NCBI GenBank assembly: GCA_023664305.1
Contig: JAMPFT010000003.1
Coordinates: forward strand, 62,001 to 126,000
Direction of reading: 5' to 3'
DNA length: 64,000 bases
DNA from: a bacterium
GTDB lineage: Bacteria; Bacillota; Clostridia; Lachnospirales; Lachnospiraceae
Under the pieces are notes generated by a model that worked only from the letters and a program-made list of their open reading frames with translations, did not search any database and had not been told where the DNA came from. Positions 53,219 to 62,110 of this stretch are shown one piece after another. The position numbers were made by a program, and so were the translations under genes. The stretch's first letter is position 1, and every line of letters starts with the position of its first letter.

Positions 53219-54500
53219 TTTCGGTATGTCCTTCCTTTCTTCTGTCCCTCTTTGTCTTTCTGTCCCGATACCGCCTGATAAAGCTCTCCAGCGTGGGCAC
53301 CATAAAGATGGCCACCCATCCGGCGCTGAAGCCGTTATTATAAAGATTCAGGCCGCCGTACATGTCCGCCGTACACATGACGATGGCAGAGTGCAGCATC
53401 CCCGTCAGGATCCCGGCTATCGGCCCGAACTGTCCGGAGATGGGCGACAGGCCCACGCCGAATATAGCCGCCAGCTGGATTCCCGGAGCGGTAGGCTCAT
53501 GATGACTCAGGTAGGTAAATAAGTATACCCCTAAAAGCACCGGAAAATAATTTTTCAAATGCGCTCCAAAGGCCGCGAATCCGAAAGCCATCAGAATCGA
53601 CCCCACCACCGGCCCCGAAAGGTCTCCGCCGATCAGCAGGATATAGGTGGTGCAGAGCGCCCCCACAAGCCCCATGTTCATCAGCGCGGGGCCCGCCCCG
53701 TCCATCAGGATAAAGTCCGTCACCGAGCGCCCCGGCCTGCGGGACAGGCTCTTTAACCCGTCAAGCTTTCTGTCGGCGCAAAGCCAGCCCGTCAGAAACG
53801 ACGCCGCGAAGAACAGATACAGCCCTGCGGCGATCCCCGGCGGGCGTCCGGCCTGCCAATGCAGCACCTGGCTGCTTTCTATCCCGAAGGATTTCAGCAC
53901 ACATACAATCACGAAGGCCAGAATCCCCGCCGAAAACCCTATGTTAAACAGATTGTAGCCCATATGCATGGTCGGCGTCTGCATAGACAGGGGAGGCAGC
54001 AGAAATCCGGCCAGTATCCCCACCAGAACCGCCGTGATCACCCGCCCCCACACGGGAAAGGGAAGAAGATAGCTGAGCTCTGTGACAAAGGGCGCAAGGC
54101 AGGTGCCGAAAAGCGCCGTGTAAATATGCCTTCCCAGTTTGACACGATGAACCGCCGCGTATATCCAGACGCCGCAGAGAATCGGCAGGATGTTCAGCGG
54201 ATTTTTCCCCCACAGCCCGTACCCGGCGTTGATGTACAGCGCCGCCATGGTGGGCCCGGTAAAGGGAATCTTCTGCGCCAGAACAATGATCTCGCATATC
54301 GTCAGGATCAGGGCCGCGTTGAAAAACGAAGCCCCCATGCCTCCCACCGTGAAGAAATCCGTAATCAGCATATTGTGGGACCAGAGGATCCGTTTCATCC
54401 CCTCCAGAATCCCTCTCGGAGTATCGCATAAAAAGGCCGCCGCCACAAGAGCTGCGACCGAGAAATTGACAAGGTACTTCATGACGTTTTCTTTTTTCAT
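53205..54500 (-). CDS. DUF1576 multi-helix membrane protein
   Basis: A 431-residue protein with about twelve membrane helices and the conserved segments of DUF1576 (MGASFFNAALIL, PFTGPTMAALYINAGYGLWGK, YLSHHEPTAPGIQLAAIFGVGLSPISGQFG, LYNNGFSAGWVA). The two-fold repeat of GFSAG segments suggests a transporter-like fold. AGGGGAGCTGTC precedes the ATG. Function unknown. Confidence 0.85.
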   Translation of the reverse strand: MKKENVMKYLVNFSVAALVAAAFLCDTPRGILEGMKRILWSHNMLITDFFTVGGMGASFFNAALILTICEIIVLAQKIPFTGPTMAALYINAGYGLWGKNPLNILPILCGVWIYAAVHRVKLGRHIYTALFGTCLAPFVTELSYLLPFPVWGRVITAVLVGILAGFLLPPLSMQTPTMHMGYNLFNIGFSAGILAFVIVCVLKSFGIESSQVLHWQAGRPPGIAAGLYLFFAASFLTGWLCADRKLDGLKSLSRRPGRSVTDFILMDGAGPALMNMGLVGALCTTYILLIGGDLSGPVVGSILMAFGFAAFGAHLKNYFPVLLGVYLFTYLSHHEPTAPGIQLAAIFGVGLSPISGQFGPIAGILTGMLHSAIVMCTADMYGGLNLYNNGFSAGWVAIFMVPTLESFIRRYRDRKTKRDRRKEGHTENDAQ

Positions 54501-54531
54501 GACAGCTCCCCTCCGCGCTTTCCTCGAAATT

Positions 54532-54663
54532 TCATTCTGTTCCATCCATCCGGCTTTCCACAGGCTCAACGGGCCCGGCAATCTTTCTGCGATACTGCGC
54601 AGAAACGCGATGCGGGCCGGACTCACCGTTAAATTCCGGTTCACACATACGGTATTGTTCCAT
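54532..54663 (-). CDS. Possible 43-residue protein before the DUF1576 gene
   Basis: ATG with a strong GAGGAGACAAA upstream opens MEQYRMCEPEFNGESGPHRV... and ends at TGA 32 bases before the DUF1576 start. Composition is polar with no membrane helix. The ribosome site is as good as that of the neighbours. Confidence 0.4.
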   Translation of the reverse strand: MEQYRMCEPEFNGESGPHRVSAQYRRKIAGPVEPVESRMDGTE

Positions 54664-54719
54664 TTTGTCTCCTCATTTCTGCGCTACGGACTCCGCTTTT
54701 TCCCGTACACGGTTTTTGT

Positions 54720-54741
54720 CCGGCAGCTTCCCGCTGCCGGA
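54720..54741. other. Hairpin in the 54.5-54.9 kb intergenic region
   Basis: CCGGCAG/CTGCCGG stem with a seven-base loop, T-rich on one side and A-rich on the other. The rest of the 436-base gap between divergent genes holds the 43-residue ORF and the MFS promoter; I see nothing else. Confidence 0.45.
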
Positions 54742-54852
54742 GGAAAAACCGCTCTGTACCGTACAGAATATCATAAAATCCCTTTTTTGAAAACATGCTT
54801 TTGCCGCGGTTCCGCGGTTTCGGTCCGCGCCTCATAAATTCACGTCAAAATC

Positions 54853-54881
54853 TTGCATTTTGCCAAAAAAAGTCGTATGAT
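54853..54881 (+). promoter_or_regulatory. Promoter of the MFS gene
   Basis: TTGCAT, 17-base spacer, TATGAT, 55 bases before the start codon. Confidence 0.6.
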
Positions 54882-54936
54882 AATTACGGTTTCAAAACTC
54901 ATTAAAAACTGCAACAATAAAAGCGAGGGATTTATC

Positions 54937-56232
54937 ATGAAAATTCAAAACAAATGGATTCGTGCGGCGATTCCGGCGCTGCTGCTCCATTGCAGCATCG
55001 GCACCGTGTACTGCTGGTCGATCTTCAGTCAGGAAATCGCGGACTATATCGGATTTTCCAAAAGCGCTACGGAATGGGCCTTCAGCTTTGCCATCTTCTT
55101 TCTGGGCATGTCGGCGGCATTTCTCGGCAATATCGTGGAAAAGGATATCCACCGCTCTTCCCTGATCGCCGCGATCTGCTTCGCCGCAGGTATGGCGGGA
55201 ACCGGACTCTTTATCTGGTACGGCGGTGCCCATAAGGGAAGCCCGGTTGCTCTCATCGGCATCTATGTCTGCTACGGCTTTATCATGGGAATCGGACTTG
55301 GCACCGGTTACCTGTCTCCCGTCAAGACCCTGATGCTCTGGTTCCAGGATCGCAAGGGATTGGCTACGGGTCTTGCGGTTGCGGGATTCGGCGCGGCAAA
55401 GGCCATCGCAAGCCCGATCATGCAGGGTATGCTGAACTCTCTGGGCGACGGCGGTATTTATAAAATGTTCCTGATTCTGGCGTGCGTCTATTTCGTCATG
55501 ATGTTTGTGGGACATTTGCTGCTGGCAAAGCCTGCCGACTGGCATGAGCCCGCTTCTCAGGAAAAGGGCGCGAGGGCCATCGACGTCATCAAAACAAAGC
55601 CCGTCGTATTCGTCGGCATCTGGCTGATGTTCTACCTCAATATTACCTGTGGCCTGGCGCTGATTTCTCAGGAGAAAATGATTATCAAGTGTATCGGCTT
55701 GGCGGGCATGGCGGGGATTCTTTCTTCCGTTACCGCAGTGTTCAACGCAGGCGGGCGTCTCGGCTTCTCCGCGTGGGCTGACACCATGAAGGACAGAAAC
55801 ACGGTTTACAAGGTCATCTTTATCTTATCCATTGCGGCTACCGGCCTTGTTATTTTGACCCAGGGTATCACCAACATGGGCGCAAATACGCTGTTTATGA
55901 TTCTGGTTCTGATCCTGCTCTTCGTTGTCAACGCGGGTTACGGCGGCGGCTTCAGCAACGTTCCCACCCTGCTGTCTGACCACTACGGGATGCAGAATAT
56001 CAGCGCGATCCACGGCATCACCCTTTCCGCTTGGGCCATCGCCGGTCTCACGGGGAATCAGGTGGCAACCTTTATCGTGAACCATGTCGGCTCCTTTGCC
56101 GACGACGGACACGGCAACCAGATCAACCCGGTAGGTTATCAGTCGGTGCTGTATCTGACGGTTGTGCTCTACATTATTTCCCTGCTGATCAGTATCTTTA
56201 TGGTAGGGGGAAAGAAAAAGAAGGAAGTATAA
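54937..56232 (+). CDS. MFS transporter, oxalate/formate antiporter (OFA) type
   Basis: A 431-residue protein with twelve membrane helices. The start (NKWIRAAIPALLLHCSIGTVYCWSIF) and GIGLGTGYLSPVKTLMLWFQDRKGLATG are typical of the OFA family, which exchanges small carboxylates. GAGGGATTTATC precedes the ATG. It is monocistronic with a terminator downstream. The substrate cannot be deduced. Confidence 0.9.
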   Translation: MKIQNKWIRAAIPALLLHCSIGTVYCWSIFSQEIADYIGFSKSATEWAFSFAIFFLGMSAAFLGNIVEKDIHRSSLIAAICFAAGMAGTGLFIWYGGAHKGSPVALIGIYVCYGFIMGIGLGTGYLSPVKTLMLWFQDRKGLATGLAVAGFGAAKAIASPIMQGMLNSLGDGGIYKMFLILACVYFVMMFVGHLLLAKPADWHEPASQEKGARAIDVIKTKPVVFVGIWLMFYLNITCGLALISQEKMIIKCIGLAGMAGILSSVTAVFNAGGRLGFSAWADTMKDRNTVYKVIFILSIAATGLVILTQGITNMGANTLFMILVLILLFVVNAGYGGGFSNVPTLLSDHYGMQNISAIHGITLSAWAIAGLTGNQVATFIVNHVGSFADDGHGNQINPVGYQSVLYLTVVLYIISLLISIFMVGGKKKKEV

Positions 56233-56235
56233 AAA

Positions 56236-56278
56236 AGCGTCTCTTCGCGACGCTTAGAAGAATGCTTCGCATTCTTCC
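56236..56278. repeat. Two short hairpins after the MFS gene
   Basis: AAGCGTC/GACGCTT (56236-56256) and GAAGAATGC/GCATTCTTC (56258-56278). The second is the same motif as the hairpin at 42810. Confidence 0.6.
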
Positions 56279-56298
56279 CTAACTACAGCAAAATGTTC

Positions 56299-56332
56299 AA
56301 CCCCGCCCCGGCAAGAAAGCTGGAGCGGGGTT
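56299..56332 (+). terminator. Terminator downstream of the MFS gene
   Basis: Stem AACCCCGC/GCGGGGTT with inner pairing CCGGC/GCTGG, followed by TTTCTC. Confidence 0.6.
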
Positions 56333-56336
56333 TCTC

Positions 56337-56378
56337 ATTCATGACAATAGAATTTTCGCGGAGCGTAAATTCTATTGT
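56337..56378. repeat. Short hairpin repeat, copy 2, overlapping a stop codon
   Basis: Twelve-base arms ACAATAGAATTT (56344-56355) and complement (56367-56378), with ATTCATG in front as in the copy at 46842. The right arm overlaps the stop codon of the kinase gene. Confidence 0.6.
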
Positions 56379-56956
56379 TGCGCATGGGGCTTTGTCTCAA
56401 GTCCAAGCCTTTCGATAATCCGGTCTGCGGCCTCGTCAGGCGTCAGCTTTGTGTTATCGATCTTCACATGGTTCTCAAACCAAACCTCGCCGGGATTTGT
56501 ATTAAGCCTGTGCTCCTCCGCCGTTTTCAGAAGGTCCGCGTTGCTCCATTCAATATTCCGTTTTGTCGCTTTCATCTCCATTCGGTGCGGCGTTACGTTT
56601 CTCTCAAGTCTGGTCTGCAGATCGGCGCTTAGCTCGACAAAATAGAAATTTCCCCCGCCCTCCTCAAATAGACAGGCTAATCCCGTCAGGTAATCTCTTT
56701 CCTCCTGCAGCTCAAACGCGCAGACATAGGTAAAAAGCATGTCTATATTGTACTTGATCGCCAGTTCAAACGCTTTTTTCCGGAAGGCCGCGTTAAACTC
56801 CTTCTGTGCAGGCGTACCAAAACCGAATATCTTGTCCGACACCTCGATACTGTCATGATTCGTCATCAGATGATAATTTGTTTTATCTCTTATGCTTTCC
56901 GCGACCGTCATCTTCCCCACCGCCTGCGGCCCGCATATTACAATTAAATCAGCCAT
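56372..56956 (-). CDS. P-loop nucleoside/small-molecule kinase-like protein
   Basis: A 194-residue protein with Walker A GPQAVGKMT at residues 9-17, a DSIEV segment, a lid region with RLERNVTPHRMEMKATKR, and a C-terminal TPDEAADRIIERL helix. It resembles shikimate/adenylate-type kinases and the small AAA_33-like ATPases; the substrate is unknown. It is monocistronic. Confidence 0.8.
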   Translation of the reverse strand: MADLIVICGPQAVGKMTVAESIRDKTNYHLMTNHDSIEVSDKIFGFGTPAQKEFNAAFRKKAFELAIKYNIDMLFTYVCAFELQEERDYLTGLACLFEEGGGNFYFVELSADLQTRLERNVTPHRMEMKATKRNIEWSNADLLKTAEEHRLNTNPGEVWFENHVKIDNTKLTPDEAADRIIERLGLETKPHAQQ

Positions 56957-57136
56957 ATTCCCTCCCGTGAAATCCGTCGAATTGCTGTTATCTTACCACA
57001 GGCAGTCCCTTTTGTCTATTGCTGAATGACTTTTGCCCGGCTCGATTCAAAGCTGCTTCCGCGCGCGCAAATCCGCATCGCCTTTCCGCGCAGCCCGGCA
57101 TCCGTCAGGTTGCATCTGCTCCTCCTTTACAGCCCC

Positions 57137-59017
57137 TTAAAACCAAATAAGATATACCAGTGTCAGGGCAAGTCCCACGCCGAATAAAAGCAGTCCGAAA
57201 GAGAGACTGCGGCCGATGATTCGGTTGGTCTCCTTGATCTCCTCATACTTTACCGCAAAGACATGGGAATAATCCGTTCTTCTCGGCGCTTCTCTGTGCC
57301 ATGTGAGATTTCCGATCCTCTCCCACCCGTTCATAAGCTTTCCGAGAGCCTCCGTAAACACGTTCCCTTCCGGTCTTTCGTGAGGCAGCGGGCTGTCCCG
57401 GTAGACGGTCTTGCGCAGCGCCACCGTCAAAGTATCCGTCAGGCAGTCCGGAATCCTGCAGAGCACCCCGAATACGGCGGGCAGAATCTTCAGCAAAAGA
57501 GGTCTGTAGATCAAATCCTCCAGATCCAGCTTCTCCGGCCACCTGTCTACATACCGGTTCTCCTTTTTCAACACTCCGCGGACAAACAACAGATATACTG
57601 CGGCTCCTATGCCGAGAGAAATCAGTCCTCCCGCCAGGCATTCCGGAGAAAAGTATGCCACAGCCTCCCCATGCTCCCTCAATCTCATAAAGCTTTCCCC
57701 CAGCCTTGCGGCCCGCTCCATGATTCCGTGGGGAAAAAGCCCCCAGATCAGCAATACCAGGGCGCTGCCTGTCAACGCAAAGCCTGCCCGCCATCCCATA
57801 TAGCTCTTCTGTCCGTCATAAAATTCCTGCAGGGATGCATCCTGATTTTTTTCCACAAAGACGGCGATAAAAAGCTTTGCCATGTAAGCCGCCGTCAGTC
57901 CGCCGCAGAAGAGAAAAATCCATTCCGCCGCCTTCATCAGACCCCCGCCGCCGTACTTCAGGATCGCCTCATGGAGCAGAGTCTTGCTGATGTAGCCTCC
58001 GAACAGCGGCACTCCCGCGATGGCTAAAGCGCCGATTAAAAAGCATCCTGCCGCCAGCGGCTTTTTCCTGCCCCAGCCCCGGATCCGGTTCAGCTCCAGC
58101 GCATGAGCGCTCCTGTAGACAACGCCCGCGGCCAAAAACAGTATTAGCTTGATCAGGGAATGATTCACCATGTGAAGCAGCGTGCCGTGTACCGCCGGAG
58201 CATTCTCCTCCCCCAGCATTCCCTGCATCCCGATGCCCGTGAGGATAAATCCGATCTGAGACATGGAGGAACAGGCCAGCGTCCGCTTCAAATCCACGGA
58301 TAACACCGCCAGAACCGCTCCCCATGCCATAGTGACCAGGCCCAGCAAAAGCACTGCCTTTCCCCACATCGCATCGTGCCAAAAGAGGTGACAGCTCAAA
58401 ATCAGGATCCCGTAAATTCCTGTCTTGGTCAGTGCGCCGGACAAAAGAGCCGATGCAGGTGCCGGAGCGACGGGATGCGCCTTTGGCAACCAGATATGCA
58501 GAGGAAAAGCTCCCGCTTTCGCGCCAAAGCCAAAGAGCAGACAGCCTCCCGCCGCATAGAGAACACCTTTGTTTTCACATGCGGCCCCCGCCGCAAAAAG
58601 CTCGTCGATCACCAGCGTTCCCAGATGATGATAGAGCAGGAAAATACCCATCAGCATCACAAGGCCGCCGATCACCGCTACCGCCAGATAAGTACACGCC
58701 GCCCGCAGGGACGGGCCGTTTTCCTCCTGCGCCACCCACACATAAGAGGTGAAGGACATGATCTCAAAGAAAAGGAAGGTGGTATAAAGGTCTGCGGACA
58801 AAAACACTCCCAGCACCGCACCCAGGGTCAAAAACAGGAACAGGTAAAAGCGGCGCGTGTTTTTCTCCCCTTTAAAATATTCCCCGGAAAAAATTGCCGC
58901 CATCAGCCACATAAACGCCGCGACACAGGCATAAATCAGCCGAAAGCCGTCCACCGTAAAACGCAGTCCCATGCCGCAGATCTCCGGAACAGAAAACGAC
59001 AGAAAGCCAATTATCAT
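57137..59017 (-). CDS. NuoL/MnhA-like antiporter subunit of ion-translocating complex
   Basis: The 626-residue protein has about fourteen to sixteen membrane helices with the proton_antipo_M core. The TM5 Glu (FLFFEIMSFTSY) and the TM7 Lys (FGAKAGAFPLHIWLPKAHPVAPAPASALLSG) are conserved. It has a C-terminal extension of about 200 residues with two helices, longer than the other three paralogues, as in NuoL/HyfB-like subunits. GGGAGGAGACAAGGGA precedes the ATG. It is the last gene of the operon. Confidence 0.88.
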   Translation of the reverse strand: MIIGFLSFSVPEICGMGLRFTVDGFRLIYACVAAFMWLMAAIFSGEYFKGEKNTRRFYLFLFLTLGAVLGVFLSADLYTTFLFFEIMSFTSYVWVAQEENGPSLRAACTYLAVAVIGGLVMLMGIFLLYHHLGTLVIDELFAAGAACENKGVLYAAGGCLLFGFGAKAGAFPLHIWLPKAHPVAPAPASALLSGALTKTGIYGILILSCHLFWHDAMWGKAVLLLGLVTMAWGAVLAVLSVDLKRTLACSSMSQIGFILTGIGMQGMLGEENAPAVHGTLLHMVNHSLIKLILFLAAGVVYRSAHALELNRIRGWGRKKPLAAGCFLIGALAIAGVPLFGGYISKTLLHEAILKYGGGGLMKAAEWIFLFCGGLTAAYMAKLFIAVFVEKNQDASLQEFYDGQKSYMGWRAGFALTGSALVLLIWGLFPHGIMERAARLGESFMRLREHGEAVAYFSPECLAGGLISLGIGAAVYLLFVRGVLKKENRYVDRWPEKLDLEDLIYRPLLLKILPAVFGVLCRIPDCLTDTLTVALRKTVYRDSPLPHERPEGNVFTEALGKLMNGWERIGNLTWHREAPRRTDYSHVFAVKYEEIKETNRIIGRSLSFGLLLFGVGLALTLVYLIWF

Positions 59018-59035
59018 TCCCTTGTCTCCTCCCTT

Positions 59036-60517
59036 CTATCTGCCGAACGCCGCCAAAGCGGCCTCCTCCAGCAGCCCGATCACCGGCCCCGAGTGCAGGC
59101 CGAATCCAAACATGGCAATCGCGGATACCGCAAGAGGCAGCCACATCTGCCACCCCGGATCCTTTACATCCTGCAGAGCGCTATAGTCAAAGTCTTTGCC
59201 CGGAAACCAGGCACGCACTACAATACTCAACATATAAACCGCCGTCAGGAGGGCGGAGATCATAAGCGCCGCCACCCCGGCATAAGCCAGTCTGCTTCCG
59301 CTGTCTGCCGCCGCCTCCGCCAGCCGCCATTTGCCGACAAAGCCGCAGAGCCCCGGCACCCCCGTCAGGGCAAGGGCCGATACGGTAAACGCCGCAAACA
59401 CCTTCGGCATCCGGAAGCCGAGACCGTCCAATTCATGCACATAATTCCTGCCGGTTTGATGGATGACCGCACCCGCGCAGAAAAAGGAGCAGATTTTCAT
59501 GACAGAATGAAAAATCATATGAGCCATGCCTCCCACAAAGCCAAGAGGCGTCATCATTGTCAGCCCGAATAAAACATAGGAGAGGTTGCTGACAGTAGAC
59601 CATGCCAGCCTCCTTTTGAGGTGCGTCTCCTTCAAAGCCCGGCTGCATCCGTAGACGATCGTGATCACCGTAAGCCCCATGACCACTCTCTGGGCCCAGG
59701 TCCCGCGGACCGTCTCCACGCCGAAGCTGTAATAGGTCACGCGCATCACCGCAAAGGCGCCTGTATTCACCACCGCCACCGCGTGGAGCAGGGCCGTCAC
59801 CGGCGCCGGCGCCGCCCCGGCCTTCGGGAGCCATGCCGAAAAGGGCCAGACGGCAGTCTTCACCGCAAACCCGCAAAAGCACAGCACAAAAATCACCAGC
59901 GGCATATTGGTTTTGTCGCCGATCAGGGCGGGGTCCAGCACACCTCCCGGCAAAAAGGAAGAGGTGCTTCCGTAGGTCAGGACAAAAGCCATTCCCGCGA
60001 AGGCAAAAGCCGCGCCGCCCAGCATGTAATACAGATAGGTACGGCTGGCAAGGATCGCCTGCCTTGTCCTGGTATGCATGACCAGCGGCAGCGTCACCAG
60101 ACTCAGCATCTCAAAAAAGAAATACATGGTCAGAATATTTTCCGACAGCGCGACGCCCAGCGTGACGCCGTAAGCCACCATATAAAACAAAAAGAAGGTT
60201 TTTTCATTGCGCTCCTTTTCCATATATTCAAAGGAATACAGCATGGCAAAGGGCCAAAGCGCCGCCACAAGCCCTGCGTACACTCCGCCCGGCCCGTCAA
60301 GCCGCAGAGTAATGCTTAAATTACCCGTAAAACGGAACAGCGTCAGCGTCCCCTCCGGCCTGTAAAGCAGCAGACAAAACACCAGGACGGAGGTCAGGAT
60401 CACCGCCGTTTCCATATAGATCAGCATTACCCGTCTGCTCCGGAAGGACAGCAGAGGAACAAGGATCCCGCCAAACATCGGAATCAGCACTACAGCCATC
60501 ATCACAATTTCGTTCAC
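59036..60517 (-). CDS. MnhD/NuoN-like antiporter subunit
   Basis: A 493-residue polytopic protein with the proton_antipo_M core: TM5 Glu in MYFFFEMLSLVTLPLV, TM7 Lys in AVKTAVWPFSAWLPKAGAAP. The start is GTG, with GGAGGAGAGTGC upstream. It lies 18 bases after the preceding paralogue. Confidence 0.88.
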   Translation of the reverse strand: MNEIVMMAVVLIPMFGGILVPLLSFRSRRVMLIYMETAVILTSVLVFCLLLYRPEGTLTLFRFTGNLSITLRLDGPGGVYAGLVAALWPFAMLYSFEYMEKERNEKTFFLFYMVAYGVTLGVALSENILTMYFFFEMLSLVTLPLVMHTRTRQAILASRTYLYYMLGGAAFAFAGMAFVLTYGSTSSFLPGGVLDPALIGDKTNMPLVIFVLCFCGFAVKTAVWPFSAWLPKAGAAPAPVTALLHAVAVVNTGAFAVMRVTYYSFGVETVRGTWAQRVVMGLTVITIVYGCSRALKETHLKRRLAWSTVSNLSYVLFGLTMMTPLGFVGGMAHMIFHSVMKICSFFCAGAVIHQTGRNYVHELDGLGFRMPKVFAAFTVSALALTGVPGLCGFVGKWRLAEAAADSGSRLAYAGVAALMISALLTAVYMLSIVVRAWFPGKDFDYSALQDVKDPGWQMWLPLAVSAIAMFGFGLHSGPVIGLLEEAALAAFGR

Positions 60518-60535
60518 GCACTCTCCTCCTTCCTG

Positions 60536-62086
60536 TCAAAACAGCGCCGACGCCAGTCCGGCGGCGTATCGGATCAACGGATTCGGAACCAGACCTGCCA
60601 AAAGGGCAGCCAATGCCAGTATCACGAGAGGAACCAGCATACACGGAGACGGCTCCTGCCTTTGCACCGGCTTCTCCGCTTCCTCTTTTCCCGGGAAAAA
60701 TCCCGCCATGACCACGGGCAGCAGATAACCCGCCGTCAAAAGCGCGCTGATTAACAAAATCACCGGCCCAAGCCAGGAAAACACCCCGGTCCCCGACTGC
60801 AGGGCCCCTTGGGCCAGATACCACTTACTGATAAACCCGCCGGTAGGCGGTATACCGATCAGCGCCAGGGAAAATACGGTATAACACCACAGGGTTTTCG
60901 GCATCTTCCTTCCGATTCCCGAAAGCTGCTCTACCCGCGTAAAGCCACACTGATGCAGAAAAACTCCGGCTGTGAGGAACAGGCCGCTCTTCACCAGCGC
61001 GTGCGACAACACATGCAGCATCGCTCCCGTAAAACCGTCCGCCGTCAACAAGGCAAGTCCGAACAAAATATAAGAAACCTGACTGACGGTGGAATACGCC
61101 AGCCTCTTTTTCAGCACCGGCTCCCGAAAGGCCAGAAGCGACCCCATAAACACCGTCAGCAGCGTAAGCGTAAGCCAAGTATACTGCACCCATGTCCCCC
61201 GGATAAAATCCGGCCCCACAACATAGAAAACCGTGCGGATCACCGCCAGCACGCCGCATTTCACAATGATTCCCGACAAGAACGCGGACGCGGGGGAAGG
61301 CGCTACGGGGTGGGCTGTCGGCAGCCAGGCGTGGAGGGGAAACATACCCGCCTTTGCGCCAAAACCCAGAAGCATGGCAAAAACCGCCGCCAGCACCAGA
61401 CCTTTGTGTCCTGCTGCCGCCGCAAGGTTCAAAACGCCCCCCTGCGTAAAGGTCAGCGAATCACAGAACCGATACAGGAAAAAGATTCCAAACAATCCGG
61501 CGTAGGCTCCGCAAAGAGAATAAAACAAATACTTTAACGCCGCCATCACCGCCTCCTTCGTGCCGTTATGGAGCACAAGCGGAACGGAAACCAGCGTCAT
61601 CAGCTCATAAAACAGGTACATGGTAACCAGATTCCCGGAAAAGTCCAGCCCCGCCAGCACACCGTACAAAAGCAGGTAGCATCCGAAATACCGCTTCTCC
61701 TTTCCTTCCCGCCTCATGTAGGGAAAAGCATAAAAGCCTGCTGCCACCCAGACCGCCGTGACAACGGTTACAAACCATCTGCCGACCCCGTCGATGCAAA
61801 AGAACACCGGGATCCTGTCTATCAGCGTAAAAAGCGTCAGGCTTCCGCCGGTTCCCCAGGCGGCCGTCAGCGTGGAAGCTGCACATAAAATCAACGCTGC
61901 TCCCATGAATAAATGCAGGCCCCGGCCTCGTATTGCGGGGTGGCTTCCGGCAATCTCTTTTGCTCCTGCCTCTTCGTCTCCGGCGCTTCCCGTCGAAACC
62001 CCGGCTTCTCTATATCCTTCCAGGAAAGAAAGCGCCAGCAGCAGGATTCCCGCCACTGCAGGCAGCAATATGGAAATCAGAATCAT
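60536..62086 (-). CDS. MnhD/NuoM-like antiporter subunit
   Basis: A 516-residue polytopic protein with TM5 Glu in YLFYELMTLVSVPLV and TM7 Lys in GAKAGMFPLHAWLPTAHPVAPSP. The ATG giving MILISILLPA was chosen because GAGGAGGAGC lies just upstream; a TTG five codons earlier overlaps that site. An acidic loop lies at about residues 30-55. Confidence 0.88.
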   Translation of the reverse strand: MILISILLPAVAGILLLALSFLEGYREAGVSTGSAGDEEAGAKEIAGSHPAIRGRGLHLFMGAALILCAASTLTAAWGTGGSLTLFTLIDRIPVFFCIDGVGRWFVTVVTAVWVAAGFYAFPYMRREGKEKRYFGCYLLLYGVLAGLDFSGNLVTMYLFYELMTLVSVPLVLHNGTKEAVMAALKYLFYSLCGAYAGLFGIFFLYRFCDSLTFTQGGVLNLAAAAGHKGLVLAAVFAMLLGFGAKAGMFPLHAWLPTAHPVAPSPASAFLSGIIVKCGVLAVIRTVFYVVGPDFIRGTWVQYTWLTLTLLTVFMGSLLAFREPVLKKRLAYSTVSQVSYILFGLALLTADGFTGAMLHVLSHALVKSGLFLTAGVFLHQCGFTRVEQLSGIGRKMPKTLWCYTVFSLALIGIPPTGGFISKWYLAQGALQSGTGVFSWLGPVILLISALLTAGYLLPVVMAGFFPGKEEAEKPVQRQEPSPCMLVPLVILALAALLAGLVPNPLIRYAAGLASALF

Positions 62087-62110
62087 TCTGCTCCTCCTCA
62101 AAAATTACAC

